DNA of 64,000 nt from the NCBI GenBank assembly GCA_964016875.1, contig OZ024736.1, positions 38,534,707-38,598,706 on the forward strand, given 5' to 3'. Below the pieces are notes generated by a model. The model searched no databases. It was not told the origin of the DNA and was given only the letters and a program-made list of their open reading frames with translations. This stretch comes from Fallopia convolvulus. Lineage: Eukaryota > Streptophyta > Magnoliopsida > Caryophyllales > Polygonaceae. Position 1 is the first letter of the stretch. Every line of letters begins with the position of its first letter. Of the stretch, positions 11,801 through 22,988 are shown in pieces. Position numbers and translations under genes: made by a program.

Positions 11801-13766
11801 TCACTCCTTAGACGGTGGCGGATATGGCGCCTTTGGCCTCCTCGGTATGCATTTTGCTCGTACTCCATCTATCTCTTTCTCTGCAATCCTCAACTGCATT
11901 CTTCTGCCCATTTTGAAAACCACAATTTTTAACATTCTATATCAAGAAAATGTAATTCATGAAAATGTAAATCAATTTATATACATATATTTTTTACAAC
12001 AAATTTCTGTTTTGCGCTTGTTTGACAAAAGAGTGGAGTACTTGGAATCTGTCAGAAAACAGCTTGATAAATGGGTAAAGTCAGGAGTTCACATATGTAG
12101 TTTCTTTATTTAAAAGGGAGAACACTGGTAATTGCCAGTTCACATTTACTTTGTTTCTTCCCTCAACGATCCTTCACCATGTGACGTGAGTTACTGAATC
12201 GTGTCAAACTCAACTTAGCTGCACCCAGTTTCAAATTTATTGCATTTACTGCTGCCTACTGTAATTTCATGAAAAGAAATTATTTGAATTAAATTAAAAT
12301 TGAAAGAGATAGTGGAGATTACCGATCAGCATTGTAAGAAGAGGATCTTTTCAGAGAAGGAATTTCGTCCTTTCTGGTCTCTACCAAGCTTCCACTGAAA
12401 TACTCCTTATCCTCCAGCGCCATCTTCGCAAATCCACTACTAACCACACTGCTAACACTCTCCACTTCATCGGCCGTCTGATTGCCGCCACGTGGCAGTC
12501 TTGATCTGTAATGCGAGATCAACGAAAATCCGTGCTCCTTCCCACCACCCGCGGCCGCACAATCCCTGAACGAAATCGAACCGCACGATATCAGTGACGC
12601 TAGAATCGACGACGGCTTCATCTTCCCGCCTCCGGGAAGCTGCTCGCCAGCCGTCCGATTAGAGCTCCGATCGACGGTCTGGATCGACGAGGACGATGGC
12701 AAAAGCCTACCGCCGCTCGCCTTCATCAACGATTCTAGCGTCTCCGGGCTTGAATCCGCCGGCGGAGGCGAAATCTCGGCTCTGCTCAGCTCCGTACTCT
12801 GTTCCTCTTCTTGTAACTTCACCGCCGACTCTTCTTCCTCTACGATTTCGCTCTCCTTTATCGCCTGCCTCCTCCGGTGACGTTTCTCGTCGGTCTGAGT
12901 GGAGGCATCGGAGGCCGCCTTACCGGCGAGCTCGCCGGAGAACTCGGACTTGTAGACTTTGTACTCGTGGAGGTTGATTGAGCTCCATGACTGGTTTCTG
13001 CGGCGACTTCTCACGGGAAATTCGGTGTCGCCAACGTCAGCCTTCGTCGTAATCTCCGTGTGCTTCCCGGAGGTTGAAGAAGAAGGCGATTCGGAAGAAT
13101 TGGATGTGAAATTGTTCGATTCCTCTAGAATCTCAGAGCCTTTGAGAATGTACTCCTGTCCGCTCACTGGCTGGATGAAATCGTTCTCTTCCAAATCGTG
13201 CCAAACGTAACCGTTTTTGTAGCTCCTGGAGAACCAGCAGACACACACACATAAATAAACCTTTTCAGTTATTTGGACGGAAAAGTTTGTTATTGACGGA
13301 GAAACGAAAATAGCGATTTGAATTAAAGAAATCGCACCGTTTTGCTGACCAAGAGTAGTGGTTTGCCATGCCTTTTCCACGGAGGAAGTTCAACCTGTTA
13401 ATCACATCTGCAAGGGAAATAGAGACGATTAAACTCGAACCGATGAACTATCGCAGTACACAAACAGAGATTGCATGTGAACAAGGAGCTGAGGTAGCAA
13501 TTACCTCTGAGAAAGAGGCCTTGGGAGGAAGAAAGGGGAACCTCCATGAAATGCGGATGCTCAAGCTGGCCATTCCTGGAAAGATAGTAAATAACAGGCA
13601 CTAAAAAACACCTCCTCACGCCATTGGTATGAAGCTTGAGCTTGGAATTAGGTTGAGTCCAGATTTTTGACCTCTCGGAACTGGTGTCGCTATCCCTGTA
13701 CTTGTTAGGCACAGCTTGCGTCTGGAGCTGATCACTTGTCCCTCTCGAAGATGGAGTCAACGCCAT
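11801..13766 (-). CDS. SOSEKI (DUF966) polarity protein, 4 exons
   Basis: Exons are 13766-13505, 13407-13338, 13225-12323 and 11903-11801 (445 aa), all with GT-AG introns and matching phases. The start MALTPSSRG is preferred over an in-frame ATG 17 codons upstream. Residues about 53-144 form the SOSEKI DIX-like oligomerisation domain (FLVPVIYYLSRNGQLEHPHF, then KRSYKNGYVWHDL). The middle is Ser/Glu-rich and disordered, and the conserved SLISCGSISF motif lies in exon 3. Stopping at the TAA right after SYNADR would end the protein early; the donor there joins a short last exon encoding RAKCIPRRPK, which I recognise as the family's C-terminal motif. SOSEKI proteins polymerise at cell corners and edges and read out body-axis polarity. 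The neighbourhood suggests the SOK4/SOK5 group. Confidence 0.9.
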
Positions 13767-14057
13767 AACCTTTCGACAACAAGAGCAACAAGAACAAAAG
13801 AAGAACAGAGCATTCAACTACCAGAAGGAAAGCAGAGAATAGCTAGCTTTTCCGATTTTCAGTATCTCTACGCCATTTGTGGTTCTGAACCTTTTCGATT
13901 ATAAAGAAAATGGGGTGCACTTGCGGGTTTGCAGTTAGAGGAAAGTAGACGAGTACTATTATCAAGGCCCTGGAAATAGGGGTTAAGTTTTTTGGTATAT
14001 GTGAATCTGAAGGGAGAGCTGAGAATTAAAGGGCTGTTACTTTTTCCCCCGGACAGA

Positions 14058-14281
14058 GGATTTTTCGCCCCGTGATTTAATACTTGTCAGACAGAGATCC
14101 GGTCCTGCAGTCCGGTTCTCTAGAGAACCGGCTTTCAAGGCCAGTTCTTCTTCACTCCATAATTTTCCAACATTCGACCTTTATATTATTAAGCGGTTAA
14201 ATTAATTTATTTTAATAATATTTTGTATATTTAAGAAGTCAAGACAAGTTAATTGATTACGGAAATACATCGAAATCAAGA
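14058..14281 (+). repeat. Left terminal inverted repeat
   Basis: Pairs with 17601-17916. The matching core includes CCTTGAAAGCCGGTTCTC and GATTACGGAAATACATCGAA (read on the appropriate strand). Relative to the right arm it lacks about 100-140 bases of AT-rich sequence. Confidence 0.85.
14112..14131. other. 20-bp perfect palindrome inside the left TIR
   Basis: CCGGTTCTCTAGAGAACCGG is its own reverse complement. The right-arm counterpart, CCGGTTCTCCAGAGCACCGG, has lost perfect symmetry by substitutions. Confidence 0.95.
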
Positions 14282-14688
14282 CTAAAAGCGTACATTGAAA
14301 TGAATCTAGAAAAAAACTATGGTCTTGAGGTGACCGAAAACCCGTTGAGTTGACCGAAACTTGATAGAACCCGTTGAGTTGACCGAAACCCGATAAAATC
14401 CGAAACCCATTGGGTTGACCGATTTAGTATATTTATAGAATTTATAAATTTTATTTTGAAACTTATAATATATTTTATCTTTAAAATACATAAAAATAAA
14501 ATATTATAATAAAACATTATTGTATAATTAAAAATTGATTTTAATAATCATAAAAAAGGATATTTTAGACCCGCTAGTTAACCCAACTTGACCGAAAACC
14601 CGCTACAACCCGATTCGATTGACCCGTGACCCAAACAAAACCCAAATGACCTAACCCGAACCCACCCGACCCGATTGATAGGTCTATT

Positions 14689-15295
14689 CATTGTTATACG
14701 AAATCGTTATTTTCGTTTAGAATCGTTTATTCTTATAACAAATCACTATAATCAATGTTATTTGTCAAAAACCACATTTTAAAGGGGTGTTTTTCAACAA
14801 ACTACTTTTTATATTCATTTAAAACCGTTCATTATTATATGAATCTTTTATTTTCATTTAAAATCGTTCATTATTATAAGAGTTGAATCGTTCATTATTA
14901 TATGAAATCGTTATATTGATTTAGAATCGTTTATTATTATAAGAAATCGTTTAAAATCGTTCATTTTAATAAAAAAATCGTTATATTCCTTTAAAATCAT
15001 TGATTATTATAAAAATCGTTATATTTATTTATAATCGTTCATTCTCATAAGAAATTGTTCTATTTATTTAGAAATGTTCATTCTTATAAGGAATTATTAT
15101 ATTCTTTTAGAATAGTTCATTCTTATAAGAAATCGTTATACGCCTTTAGAATCGTTCATTCGTATAAGAAATCAATATATTCCTTTAGAGTTGTTCATTC
15201 TTATAAGAAATCGTTATATTCCTTTAGAATCGTTTATTCTTATAAGAACTCGTTATATTCATTTAGAATCATTCATTTTATTAAGGAATAAAATC
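14689..15295. repeat. 39-bp minisatellite (GTTCATTCTTATAAGAAATC family)
   Basis: Imperfect 39-bp units repeat roughly 12-15 times, best preserved at 15055-15291, where the forward translation shows a 13-residue period (VHSYKKSLYAFRI). This open frame is only a consequence of unit length (39 = 3 x 13); no start context or family match suggests a gene. More unit fragments lie at 15480-15505 and 15812-15870, on both sides of a Stowaway MITE. Confidence 0.85.
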
Positions 15296-15505
15296 ATACA
15301 TTATACCATTAGCTATATTAGTATACTTTTCCAAATTTTCCTCTATGTAATTTCTCAATTACCTCTAGTATTTTAGGCATGTAATCTTTGCCTTACCCCC
15401 CTCTCTTTTAGCTTTAACGTTGTAATCTTTAGTATATAAGTTTTGTATCATCTTCTACAATGAATCAATAAGAAGAACACGTTTATCTCATAAGGAATTA
15501 TTATA

Positions 15506-15811
15506 CTTCCTCCGTTCTATTGTACTTGTCGCTTTAGCCTTAATTTTGTGTTGCATAAAATATGTCATTTTTGAAATTTTATTCATAATTTTCCAAATAT
15601 ACCCCTTCATTTATTATCTAAATCTCTCTCCCAACTTAATTATATTTCAATTTTCTATGAACAACTATTATGTGGATCAATTTTATTGGTTAAAGAAAGA
15701 AAATGAATAATAATGTAAGTTGTATTTAATAGGGACATTTTAGTAAGATATTATAGTGTCTTAATATGCGTAAATTTAGCTAAAATGACAAGTAGAATAG
15801 AACGGAGGGAG
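15506..15811. mobile_element. Stowaway (Tc1/mariner) MITE
   Basis: A 306-bp unit with ends CTTCCTCCGTTCTATTGTAC and (reverse complement of the right end) CTCCCTCCGTTCTATTCTAC, flanked by TA at 15504-15505 and 15812-15813. These are the classic Stowaway terminal repeat and TA duplication. It sits inside a unit of the 39-bp minisatellite. Confidence 0.93.
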
Positions 15812-16326
15812 TATTCTTTAAGAATTGTTCATTAATATTTATACGAATAAAGATTGAAATATTTAAAGATAAAAACATCAATATTTACATGAATAAGTCA
15901 AAAAGAAAATTAAAGAAAAGATATTGTAATTTTTTTATTAAAATTCATTTTAGGAAAATAATTATCTAAATATTGAAAAAAATTAATGTTTTAATAAAAA
16001 TTTTATTTAAGATAAATCTTTTACATAAATAGATAAAAAATAAAAATAAATTAGTTTTTTTATTTTTAATTAAAATTCAAATTAATTTTTTTCACATAAA
16101 TAGATAGAAAGGAATTTAATTGTAAAAATCTAAATTAATAAAAAAAAGTGAATTTTTAAATATACTAGAGTGCTAACCCGTCCGTTGGATGAGATGGAGT
16201 TTATATTCTGTATTTTTTTCTAAATGTTCAAGCTTTTCTAAATCATAACATTTGATTATGCATGTTAATTAATTTTTTTATGAATATTATAAATGAATGT
16301 ATATAAAAATATTAAAAACATACATA

Positions 16327-16707
16327 TCTACCTTAATACATTATAAAGTAGAACCCAAGTCTGTTGTAAAATTTGTGCCACGTGGCATTTTTAAATAAAT
16401 TAATGTGAAATTATTTTATAAATATTAGTGTCAAAAAATAAGAAAATATTATTTAAAAATACTCAATAAATTAAAATCAATATTTTAATAATTTCAATCT
16501 AAATTTGGACAAGATCTCCACAAATAATGGAAAAATATTTAAAAATATATTCAATTAAACTATGGAGTACAATCTAAAAAAATAATTTGTCTATTGCATA
16601 TTTTATTTTGATATTATATAAATATATTTAGTATTTTAAATTAATATTGTAGAATTGTATAGTTTTTTAGTAATATTATCTCGTGAATATCATGGGACTT
16701 CAACTAG
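16327..16707 (+). mobile_element. Non-autonomous Helitron
   Basis: It begins TC after an A (16326) and ends CTAG before a T (16708), the Helitron insertion rule. Just before the end, CTCGTG-AATAT-CATGGG can fold into a 6-bp stem; two G-T pairs suggest that it derives from a perfect CCCGTG/CACGGG hairpin by C-to-T decay. There is no coding capacity, so it would depend on a RepHel protein supplied elsewhere. Confidence 0.7.
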
Positions 16708-16879
16708 TATAAATTATTTGATTATTTAATCGGTGCATATTAATTTAAGATATATGAACTTCTTTTCCGTCCTAATTTGATAGTCCAAACATTATTTTCA
16801 CTTTATATACTTAATCTATTGTCAATGTTTAGGTTTGAATACAAAAAACAGAGTATTTATTATTGACATTAAGTTTATA

Positions 16880-17152
16880 GAGTTTGGTTCAAATGAAACA
16901 AAGTCTTATCCTAAAACGTGAAACGAATGAATTTTTTCTAGTTCATAGTGCACTTTTCATACAAAAGTGCATTGAAAAATATAAAAAGTGCAATACGAAA
17001 AAGTGCACTACAAAAAATACGAAAAGTGCACTGAAAAGTACGAAAAGTGCACTCTAAAGTAGAAAAAGTGCACTATAAACTAGGAAAAGTGCATTCGTTT
17101 CACGATAAGAGTTCGTTTCAGGATAAGAGTTCGTTTCATTTGAATCAAACTC
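16880..17152. mobile_element. MULE-type MITE with GTGCAC-rich interior
   Basis: Ends are GAGTTTGGTTCAAATGAAAC and, as reverse complement of the right end, GAGTTTGATTCAAATGAAAC. The flanks carry an exact 10-bp direct repeat TAAGTTTATA (16870-16879 and 17153-17162), fitting Mutator-like target duplication (8-11 bp). The inside is a run of AAAAGTGCACT-like words. Confidence 0.85.
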
Positions 17153-17474
17153 TAAGTTTATAATATGGTAGAGAATATAACTTAAATTTATTATAACATA
17201 TATTTAGTATGAATATTTAATATTTCTATAGATTTTACTTTAGATTGAATTTTTTAACTTACGTAAATTATTATAAAAAATATTTTGCATTAATATGTAA
17301 TGTTCCTATAATTTATTTTGTTTTAGATAGAATCTTGTTAAGTTAAATAAATTATCATATAAAATATTTAATATTAATACTTAATATTTAACATTAGATC
17401 AAATCTTTATTTTAGATAGAATCTTTCCTAGATAAATTTATCTTTATTTTTATATTATCCTAAAATAATATCAA

Positions 17475-17588
17475 TCTATATAAAACTGCAAAATATAATC
17501 CTATGTGACAAAATGTGGCTTAACGTAGGAACGACACATAGGAAAATCCTAGGTGACGCAACGTGGTGACATTATTCATTGCGTCTAG
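17475..17588 (+). mobile_element. Possible very short Helitron-like sequence
   Basis: Starts TCTATATAAAAC after A and ends CTAG before T, with a 7-bp inverted pair GACGCAA/TTGCGTC upstream of the end. The length (114 bp) and the position of the stem at the very end are atypical, so this is tentative. Confidence 0.3.
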
Positions 17589-17600
17589 TATATATAGATA

Positions 17601-17916
17601 TTGATTTCGATGTATTTCCGTAATCAACCAACTTGTCTTGAATTTGTTTATTTAACCCTTATATAACATTTTTAGTTTTCATCCATATTATATTACATAT
17701 TAACTATATAAAATATTATTAAAGTAAATTAAATTATTTACTTAATTTCATTTTCACATATAAGAAATATTATTAAAATAAATTGATTTAACCCCTTAAT
17801 TATATGTTTTATTGATGATGGGATAGAACCTGCCTTGAAAGCCGGTTCTCCAGAGCACCGGTCTGCAGGACCGATTCTGCCCTGACACAAATGTCAAATC
17901 TGGAGGCGAAAAATCC
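17601..17916 (-). repeat. Right terminal inverted repeat
   Basis: Reverse-complement partner of 14058-14281. Beyond its outer end, AAATCCAC and GTGGATTT (17910-17933) form a further small palindrome that is absent on the left. Confidence 0.85.
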
Positions 17917-19480
17917 ACTGCATGCGGTGGATTTAGCCGAGGGCCGATTTTAGCTCATGTATATAGAGAGATGCAATTTACAAGAGTTTACATGTACACT
18001 TGTATTATTATAATATTATTGTATAGTAGGACGGTAATAGACAAATTATATTGGATTGGATTATTGAAGGCCGCGTTTGAAAGCGATGACTTTTGGGAGG
18101 GAGGTGTCGCCAACAATAGTCAAACCAAATCAACCAAACCTTTAATTTGTATCGATTTTAAGAAATTCAGTAACAACTTACTACTTTCGACCCAAAAAAA
18201 AGTACTAACAACTTACTACTGAATATTAAATAGTAACGAATAGCTCAATACTTTTTAAGCACATATACCTAAAACTTAAATAAATTGTATAACTTAATGA
18301 ATACTTATCACCTATTTTATGTATCTTGTAGGAAGAAATGGAAATTCTATATATTGCAACTTAAGTTTAAAATCATTATTATATGATGAATTTATCCTAC
18401 ACATACTTTGGCAGTTGGAAAGCTGTATAGTTGCAATTTGTATGTCATTCCTTTCTTTTATGTTTCATATTACTCCTTAATGATATGGCTACTATTTGAT
18501 AACAAATTAGTTATCTAGTCTTCAAATAAAATTTTCTTGATAAAAAATTAAATAAACAACAACAATATTGATCAATTGAGTTTCTGAGGAGTCAAAAAAA
18601 TATAATATATTAATGCATACACATTGTGTCAATGCCTAATACAAAATGAATATATCATATCACAACAATATACTACTATATGATAGTGAAGCAAACAATA
18701 CAATATAGATACATGGATGACGTTATAAAATTGTTAAAACTTTTATGTTTTTGAAAATTGAAATCCACCGGCAATGATATGATTTTCAAAATAAGTCCGG
18801 CCGATAGCATATATCTGTGTATGTTTCAAACATGTTTCTCTGAAAGTTCAAATTTGAGTCCCCATTTGCTGACTTTGATTGAACTAACTAGTTTGACTCA
18901 AATATATCAATAATTAATGAAAAGTTGAGAAAGTTATCACCGACGACTTGCGACCCAGAAAACAAAATGACACGTGGCGTGTTCGGATGTGGAGTCATCT
19001 GTTCATGTTAGGGCCGCAGCTCGCTGATTTGTAGACTGTCAATTTAAGCCCGTACGGTAACTAAATAGTCCACCCATCTACAAACCCATACTAACCGTCC
19101 AATTTGATGAGAGCCCAAGGGACGGTCCTGATCGATCGAGCAGGATAGATTGTGATACTCACTTCCAGCACAGCGTGATCTTTGGCGGATACGAATGTAT
19201 AGCCCTTTGGTGTATATAGATTCTGTGGCGATCGTACGTCGTCGTTTACCGAAGATGTGACGTGGGCATCAACTTTCACGCTCTAGGGATCGAGGAGGGC
19301 CAATTCGGTGTTGGAATGTAGTGCGAATAGTATGGGGGTGAATGAGGTAGGGTACGTATGGTAACTTGGGTGAATTCTGATTCTCTACATACGCAACTCC
19401 ACGTGAATGCCACGGCGCTTTGCTACCATCATTTATTCAGTTTGAATACAGGTTTCTCAATATTCATTCAAGATAGAAGC

Positions 19481-19612
19481 TACAATCATTTTATCAAGTT
19501 CGGTCGGACAATGTCGCTTTACGCCTAAATAATGACGTACTTTACAACTTCATTTCGATAAAATTCTCCCAATATTAACCTCTTTACAATCATTTTATCA
19601 AGTTCGGTCGGA
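19481..19612. repeat. 28-bp exact direct repeat pair
   Basis: The sequence starting TACAATCATTTTATCAAGTT is present at 19481-19508 and again, unchanged, at 19585-19612, with 76 bases between. Confidence 0.9.
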
Positions 19613-20086
19613 GTATTTGTTATGAAGTCAAAATTTTCATAATATAAGTTATCAATTTACACACATGTATCACACATATCATATATAAACAAGTGTATAA
19701 TGGAGGAAAATTGTACAAGGTGAATTATTCACCTTCTTCACCTCCTTATTTCTATGCATAAATCATGGAGATTTATCAAAGTTTTACCCCCACTTTTGAC
19801 ATATAAATATGATCATTATCCATTGCAAAATTTGCACTAAAGTAGAGTTAAGAAATACACTCTCTAAAGTTCTTACTCTCCCTCCCTCTCTTCTAATGAT
19901 CTAAAAGTTCTCATAAAGTTTGTTCAAGTGTTCTTTCCAAAAGATAAAGTGGTCTTGCTTTTATAATCTTTTCATAACAATATTGTATTATTATATTTAG
20001 CCCTGACTTGTAGCCCAAGTGTTGTATCTGTATATATACCAAGTATAATGAGAATGAAGACTCCAAGGGGAATTTTACTCAATTAC

Positions 20087-20173
20087 TTTCACTCTTTATA
20101 CATGTCGTTATGAACTTCAATTCAAATCTAGTAAGCAATCGTTTTTTTCACTCTTTATACATGTCGTTATGAA
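20087..20173. repeat. 28-bp exact direct repeat pair
   Basis: The sequence starting TTTCACTCTTTATACATGTC is found at 20087-20114 and 20146-20173. The short spacing resembles the duplications left by repair or excision. Confidence 0.88.
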
Positions 20174-20964
20174 AATATGCAAAATGTGTATAATGTAAAA
20201 GGTGATAGTATAGACATTACATTTTGTTTCTCAAACAAACTATTGTCAACAAATTTCCTTTGTGTGTTTTGACTGAATTGTGACAAATATTTAAATTTTA
20301 TATATGTGTAAAAAATGAATATGTGTTTAGGGAAGTAAAATTTGTCGCCGGCTTCATTGCATCTCCGCCTTTTCCTTTCTTGATGATTTTCATATTTTAG
20401 TCGACCCACATGTGGATATTTCATCGATTTTATTTGATGATGTTAGGGTCATGCTATCTCTTGTTTGACTGCTGCTTTTTGCCCTCTTTCTATTAAAAAG
20501 AACTTTTTCATCTGTTTATTTTTGTGAATGACATTATTCTTGAGAGTCGAAAATGAGACCTCTAGATGCTATTCTTAAAACTAAACCACTTGACTAGATG
20601 TTATGCCATAAAGACTTTTCCACCCATTTGTTTGTCCTCGATGACTTATAGTTCGGCTGGAGAATCAGTAGCATTTTGGAAATTAAAGGACAAATACATT
20701 ACACATTGTAACGTTACCGAATCTTGTCTCCATTTCGACCCACATGCTGAGTGCAAAGGCCCAAATCATAGTATCCGCCGAAACGTTTAACTCGAGCTAT
20801 TAAGCCCAACATATCTAGCCTAAATGTCACATTTGGTCTCAAATATAAGTAATATATAGATCCAAAGTAATAAATTTTAAATTCCATATGCAAATGATTC
20901 ACATGTAAAGGGGGTGGTGTTTTTCATCTTACTAAATAGGTCTATTTAACCTAATGGAAAACCG

Positions 20965-21340
20965 ATTGCTGTGTATGTCATAAGAGACCAATTTGGAAAT
21001 ATTATAAGCATAAATGCAAAGAAAAATGACGATTAGACAGTGGAACAAGCAGAAGCTGTGAGGTTATCTGAGGCTATACAAGAAGCTCATAGGAGGAATC
21101 TTCGGTACATAGAAATTGAAGGTGATATTCTAATCGTGATCAATGCTCTTAAGGGCAGTCGATCCAGTCCCTAGATAATTGACGTGATAATAGCAAATAT
21201 TCTGGTCTTGTTCAATCTTTTGAGGTGGTCATTACCAAACATATACCTTGAGAATGCAATTTTGTGACAGATTTGATTGTGAAGCTACATCATGATTGTA
21301 GTATCAACCAGATTCTCAACCATGGAGGGGTCTTGACCCT
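20965..21340 (+). pseudogene. LINE-type RNase H domain relic
   Basis: The forward frame beginning near 20965 reads IAVYVIRDQFGN, then VEQAEAVRLSEAIQEAH and LRYIEIEGDILIVINALKG. This is the pattern of the RVT_3 RNase H domain found at the end of plant non-LTR retrotransposon ORF2. Several in-frame stops (TAG near 21033 and 21171, TGA near 21267) show it is dead. No poly-A tail or target duplication was found, so the limits are those of the recognisable protein. Confidence 0.75.
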
Positions 21341-22169
21341 CATCCGATACCCTAGGCTGACCTAGTCTGCCTAATTTTTACCTATAACAAAAGGTCTATT
21401 TAAGGTACATGTAGTTGAAAAACTAGTTAAATTTTTTAGTGTAATGAAAATTTAAAAAGTAAATTATAAAAGAGTTGTAGTTTAAAAAAATTATGAATAA
21501 AAAATAAAAACTAATATAAATTCATGAGTTGTCATGAATTTAGCTCTTGTTTATTTCGGATTTCAATAAGCCCGATGAGGTTCCATCATAAAACCAATTG
21601 ACAATAAAAAGAGTAATCCACTGGGTGATATACTAGTCCAATTTAATTCCAATTTCAAATGTGAAAGGAAATTTTAACAATGTTGGAGGACGCCACATTT
21701 TCGAAATACTGACGATGCTGAAATTGGGAAGGTAAGTTTTGGGCCATGGGGTGAGAAAGTGAGAAATAGGAAAGATATGTAAAGAGTGGATGGATTGGAG
21801 ATTTGGAGATATCATTCGTACCAAACACTTTTTTGGTATATCAAATTGTCTAAGGATTTCAAAAAGATATTTGTTTCTGTTATATTCGTGTATCGTTTTA
21901 CCAAACACAAAATATGAGTATAGCTCATATCATACTCATATTCTATATCTTGATATAAATACTAAACGGACTTAAACGTTTAAGCAAGTCATATTCATCA
22001 CCCTAAGAACATCTCTATTGGTTTGGGTCTCTCACCCAATAAACAAATACTAATTTATATATTTTTTTTAACTTTTAGAGTCTATCAAATGACAGACCAT
22101 TAGGAACCCTTCAACATAACTTAAATTTTTATATAATTTTCCTCTTTTTTTTGGCTAGGGACTCCCAAA
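21341..22169. other. Spacer, nothing recognised
   Basis: AT-rich sequence without convincing genes or clear element ends; the open frames here are short and unmatched. Confidence 0.5.
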
Positions 22170-22528
22170 TAGGAATGCTCAACGAGTAGACCCAACTTGA
22201 CCCACACGGGTCGCGTGTCGACCTGTTTGACTAAGTTAATCGGTTAAAAAATAATCTTTTTTACCCACAAATCCAAAAAAATATTTTTTTTAAAACACGT
22301 CGAGTTTTTTTATAAAAAAATATTTTATATATTAATAAAATAATAAATATATATTTAAAATATCGTGGGTTCTACTCTCAACCCGCACGAGTTTAACCCG
22401 ATCCGACCCACAAAATAAAAAAACCGACCCGCGACCAACCCGCATGGGTCGCTGGTCGACCCAAAACCCGCAATTTGCGAGTCGTGGGCAACCCGACCCA
22501 TTGAACATATTGCATAATTACATCCCTA
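22170..22528. mobile_element. hAT-type MITE with CGGGTCG-rich interior
   Basis: Starts TAGGAATGCTCAACG and ends CATCCCTA, whose complement TAGGGATG matches the start. It is flanked by an exact 8-bp duplication CTCCCAAA (22162-22169 and 22529-22536). The interior is full of GACCCGC/GCGGGTC words. Related sequence continues to about 22,672 (ending AATATCCCTA), suggesting an older copy next to it. Confidence 0.8.
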
Positions 22529-22988
22529 CTCCCAAAGCATCGACCTGACCTGTAAAATAAAAAATCGACCCGCAGCCTGACCCACACGGGTCACAGGTCG
22601 ACCTGCAAACTGCAGTTCGGGTTAGTGTAGATCGCGGGCGCCGGGCGCCCCGATCCATTGAATATCCCTACTTGGGTGCGGGTGATCTAAGAGTTTGGCT
22701 GTTTAGTTCAGTCTATCGTTATGGCGATTATTATTTCGTGGTGCACAATGCATTTTAACTTAGAAACCGCTTTTCAAAAAAAAAAAAATTCTAAACCGGG
22801 TGATCGACAGTTCGACACACACAAGTCACAACACATGACCGCAAGAGTCGCGCGAACAAGCTTGCGCGTTTCGTCTCATCGTTTACAATTCTACCTACAA
22901 AAAAAATCTCAGTGCCGACACAATTCGACTGAACTAACAATCTCTTATCCACTTGAACTGAAATCCTCGAAAATTGCAGTCTCCTCAA

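Larger units (their letters stand above)
14058..17916. mobile_element. Decayed long-TIR DNA element with nested insertions
   Basis: The two ends are long inverted repeats (14058-14281 and 17601-17916) that align from GGATTTTTCGCC at the left edge to its complement GGCGAAAAATCC at the right. Between them are a minisatellite, a Stowaway MITE, a Helitron and a MULE-type MITE, but no transposase. A GG start with long TIRs suggests a Mutator-like element, but the flanking 9-mers (CCGGACAGA, ACTGCATGC) do not match, so no target duplication supports this. It may be an old non-autonomous element or an inverted duplication. The interior is about 80% AT. Confidence 0.65.
17917..20964. other. Spacer, no gene recognised
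   Basis: AT-rich DNA without a supported gene. A 62-codon minus-strand frame at 19091-19279 resembles nothing I know. Two pairs of short direct repeats are present (separate entries). The stretch around 20,010-20,070 (TATATATACC followed by AGAATGAAGA) looks like the promoter/poly-A zone of a Copia LTR, but I could not find its ends. Confidence 0.5.

Noticed and set aside
11793..12113. Plus-strand frame of 106 codons
   Set aside because: It overlaps the last SOSEKI exon on the opposite strand and resembles nothing known.
12319..13380. Single 353-codon frame as the SOSEKI gene
   Set aside because: Its start runs through intron sequence (13226-13337) and lacks the N-terminal half of the DIX-like domain; splicing restores both.
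15055..15291. 78-codon repeat protein
   Set aside because: It is the translation of a 39-bp noncoding minisatellite, with no start context and no family match.
14058..17916. Classing the long-TIR element as a Mutator element
   Set aside because: The flanking 9-mers do not match, so the defining target duplication is missing; kept as unclassified.
19091..19279. 62-codon minus-strand frame in the 17.9-21 kb spacer
   Set aside because: It has slightly GC-richer codons but no family similarity, splice partner or promoter.
20010..20173. A Copia solo LTR around the TATATATACC/AGAATGAAGA motifs
   Set aside because: No TG...CA boundaries or 5-bp duplications could be located.
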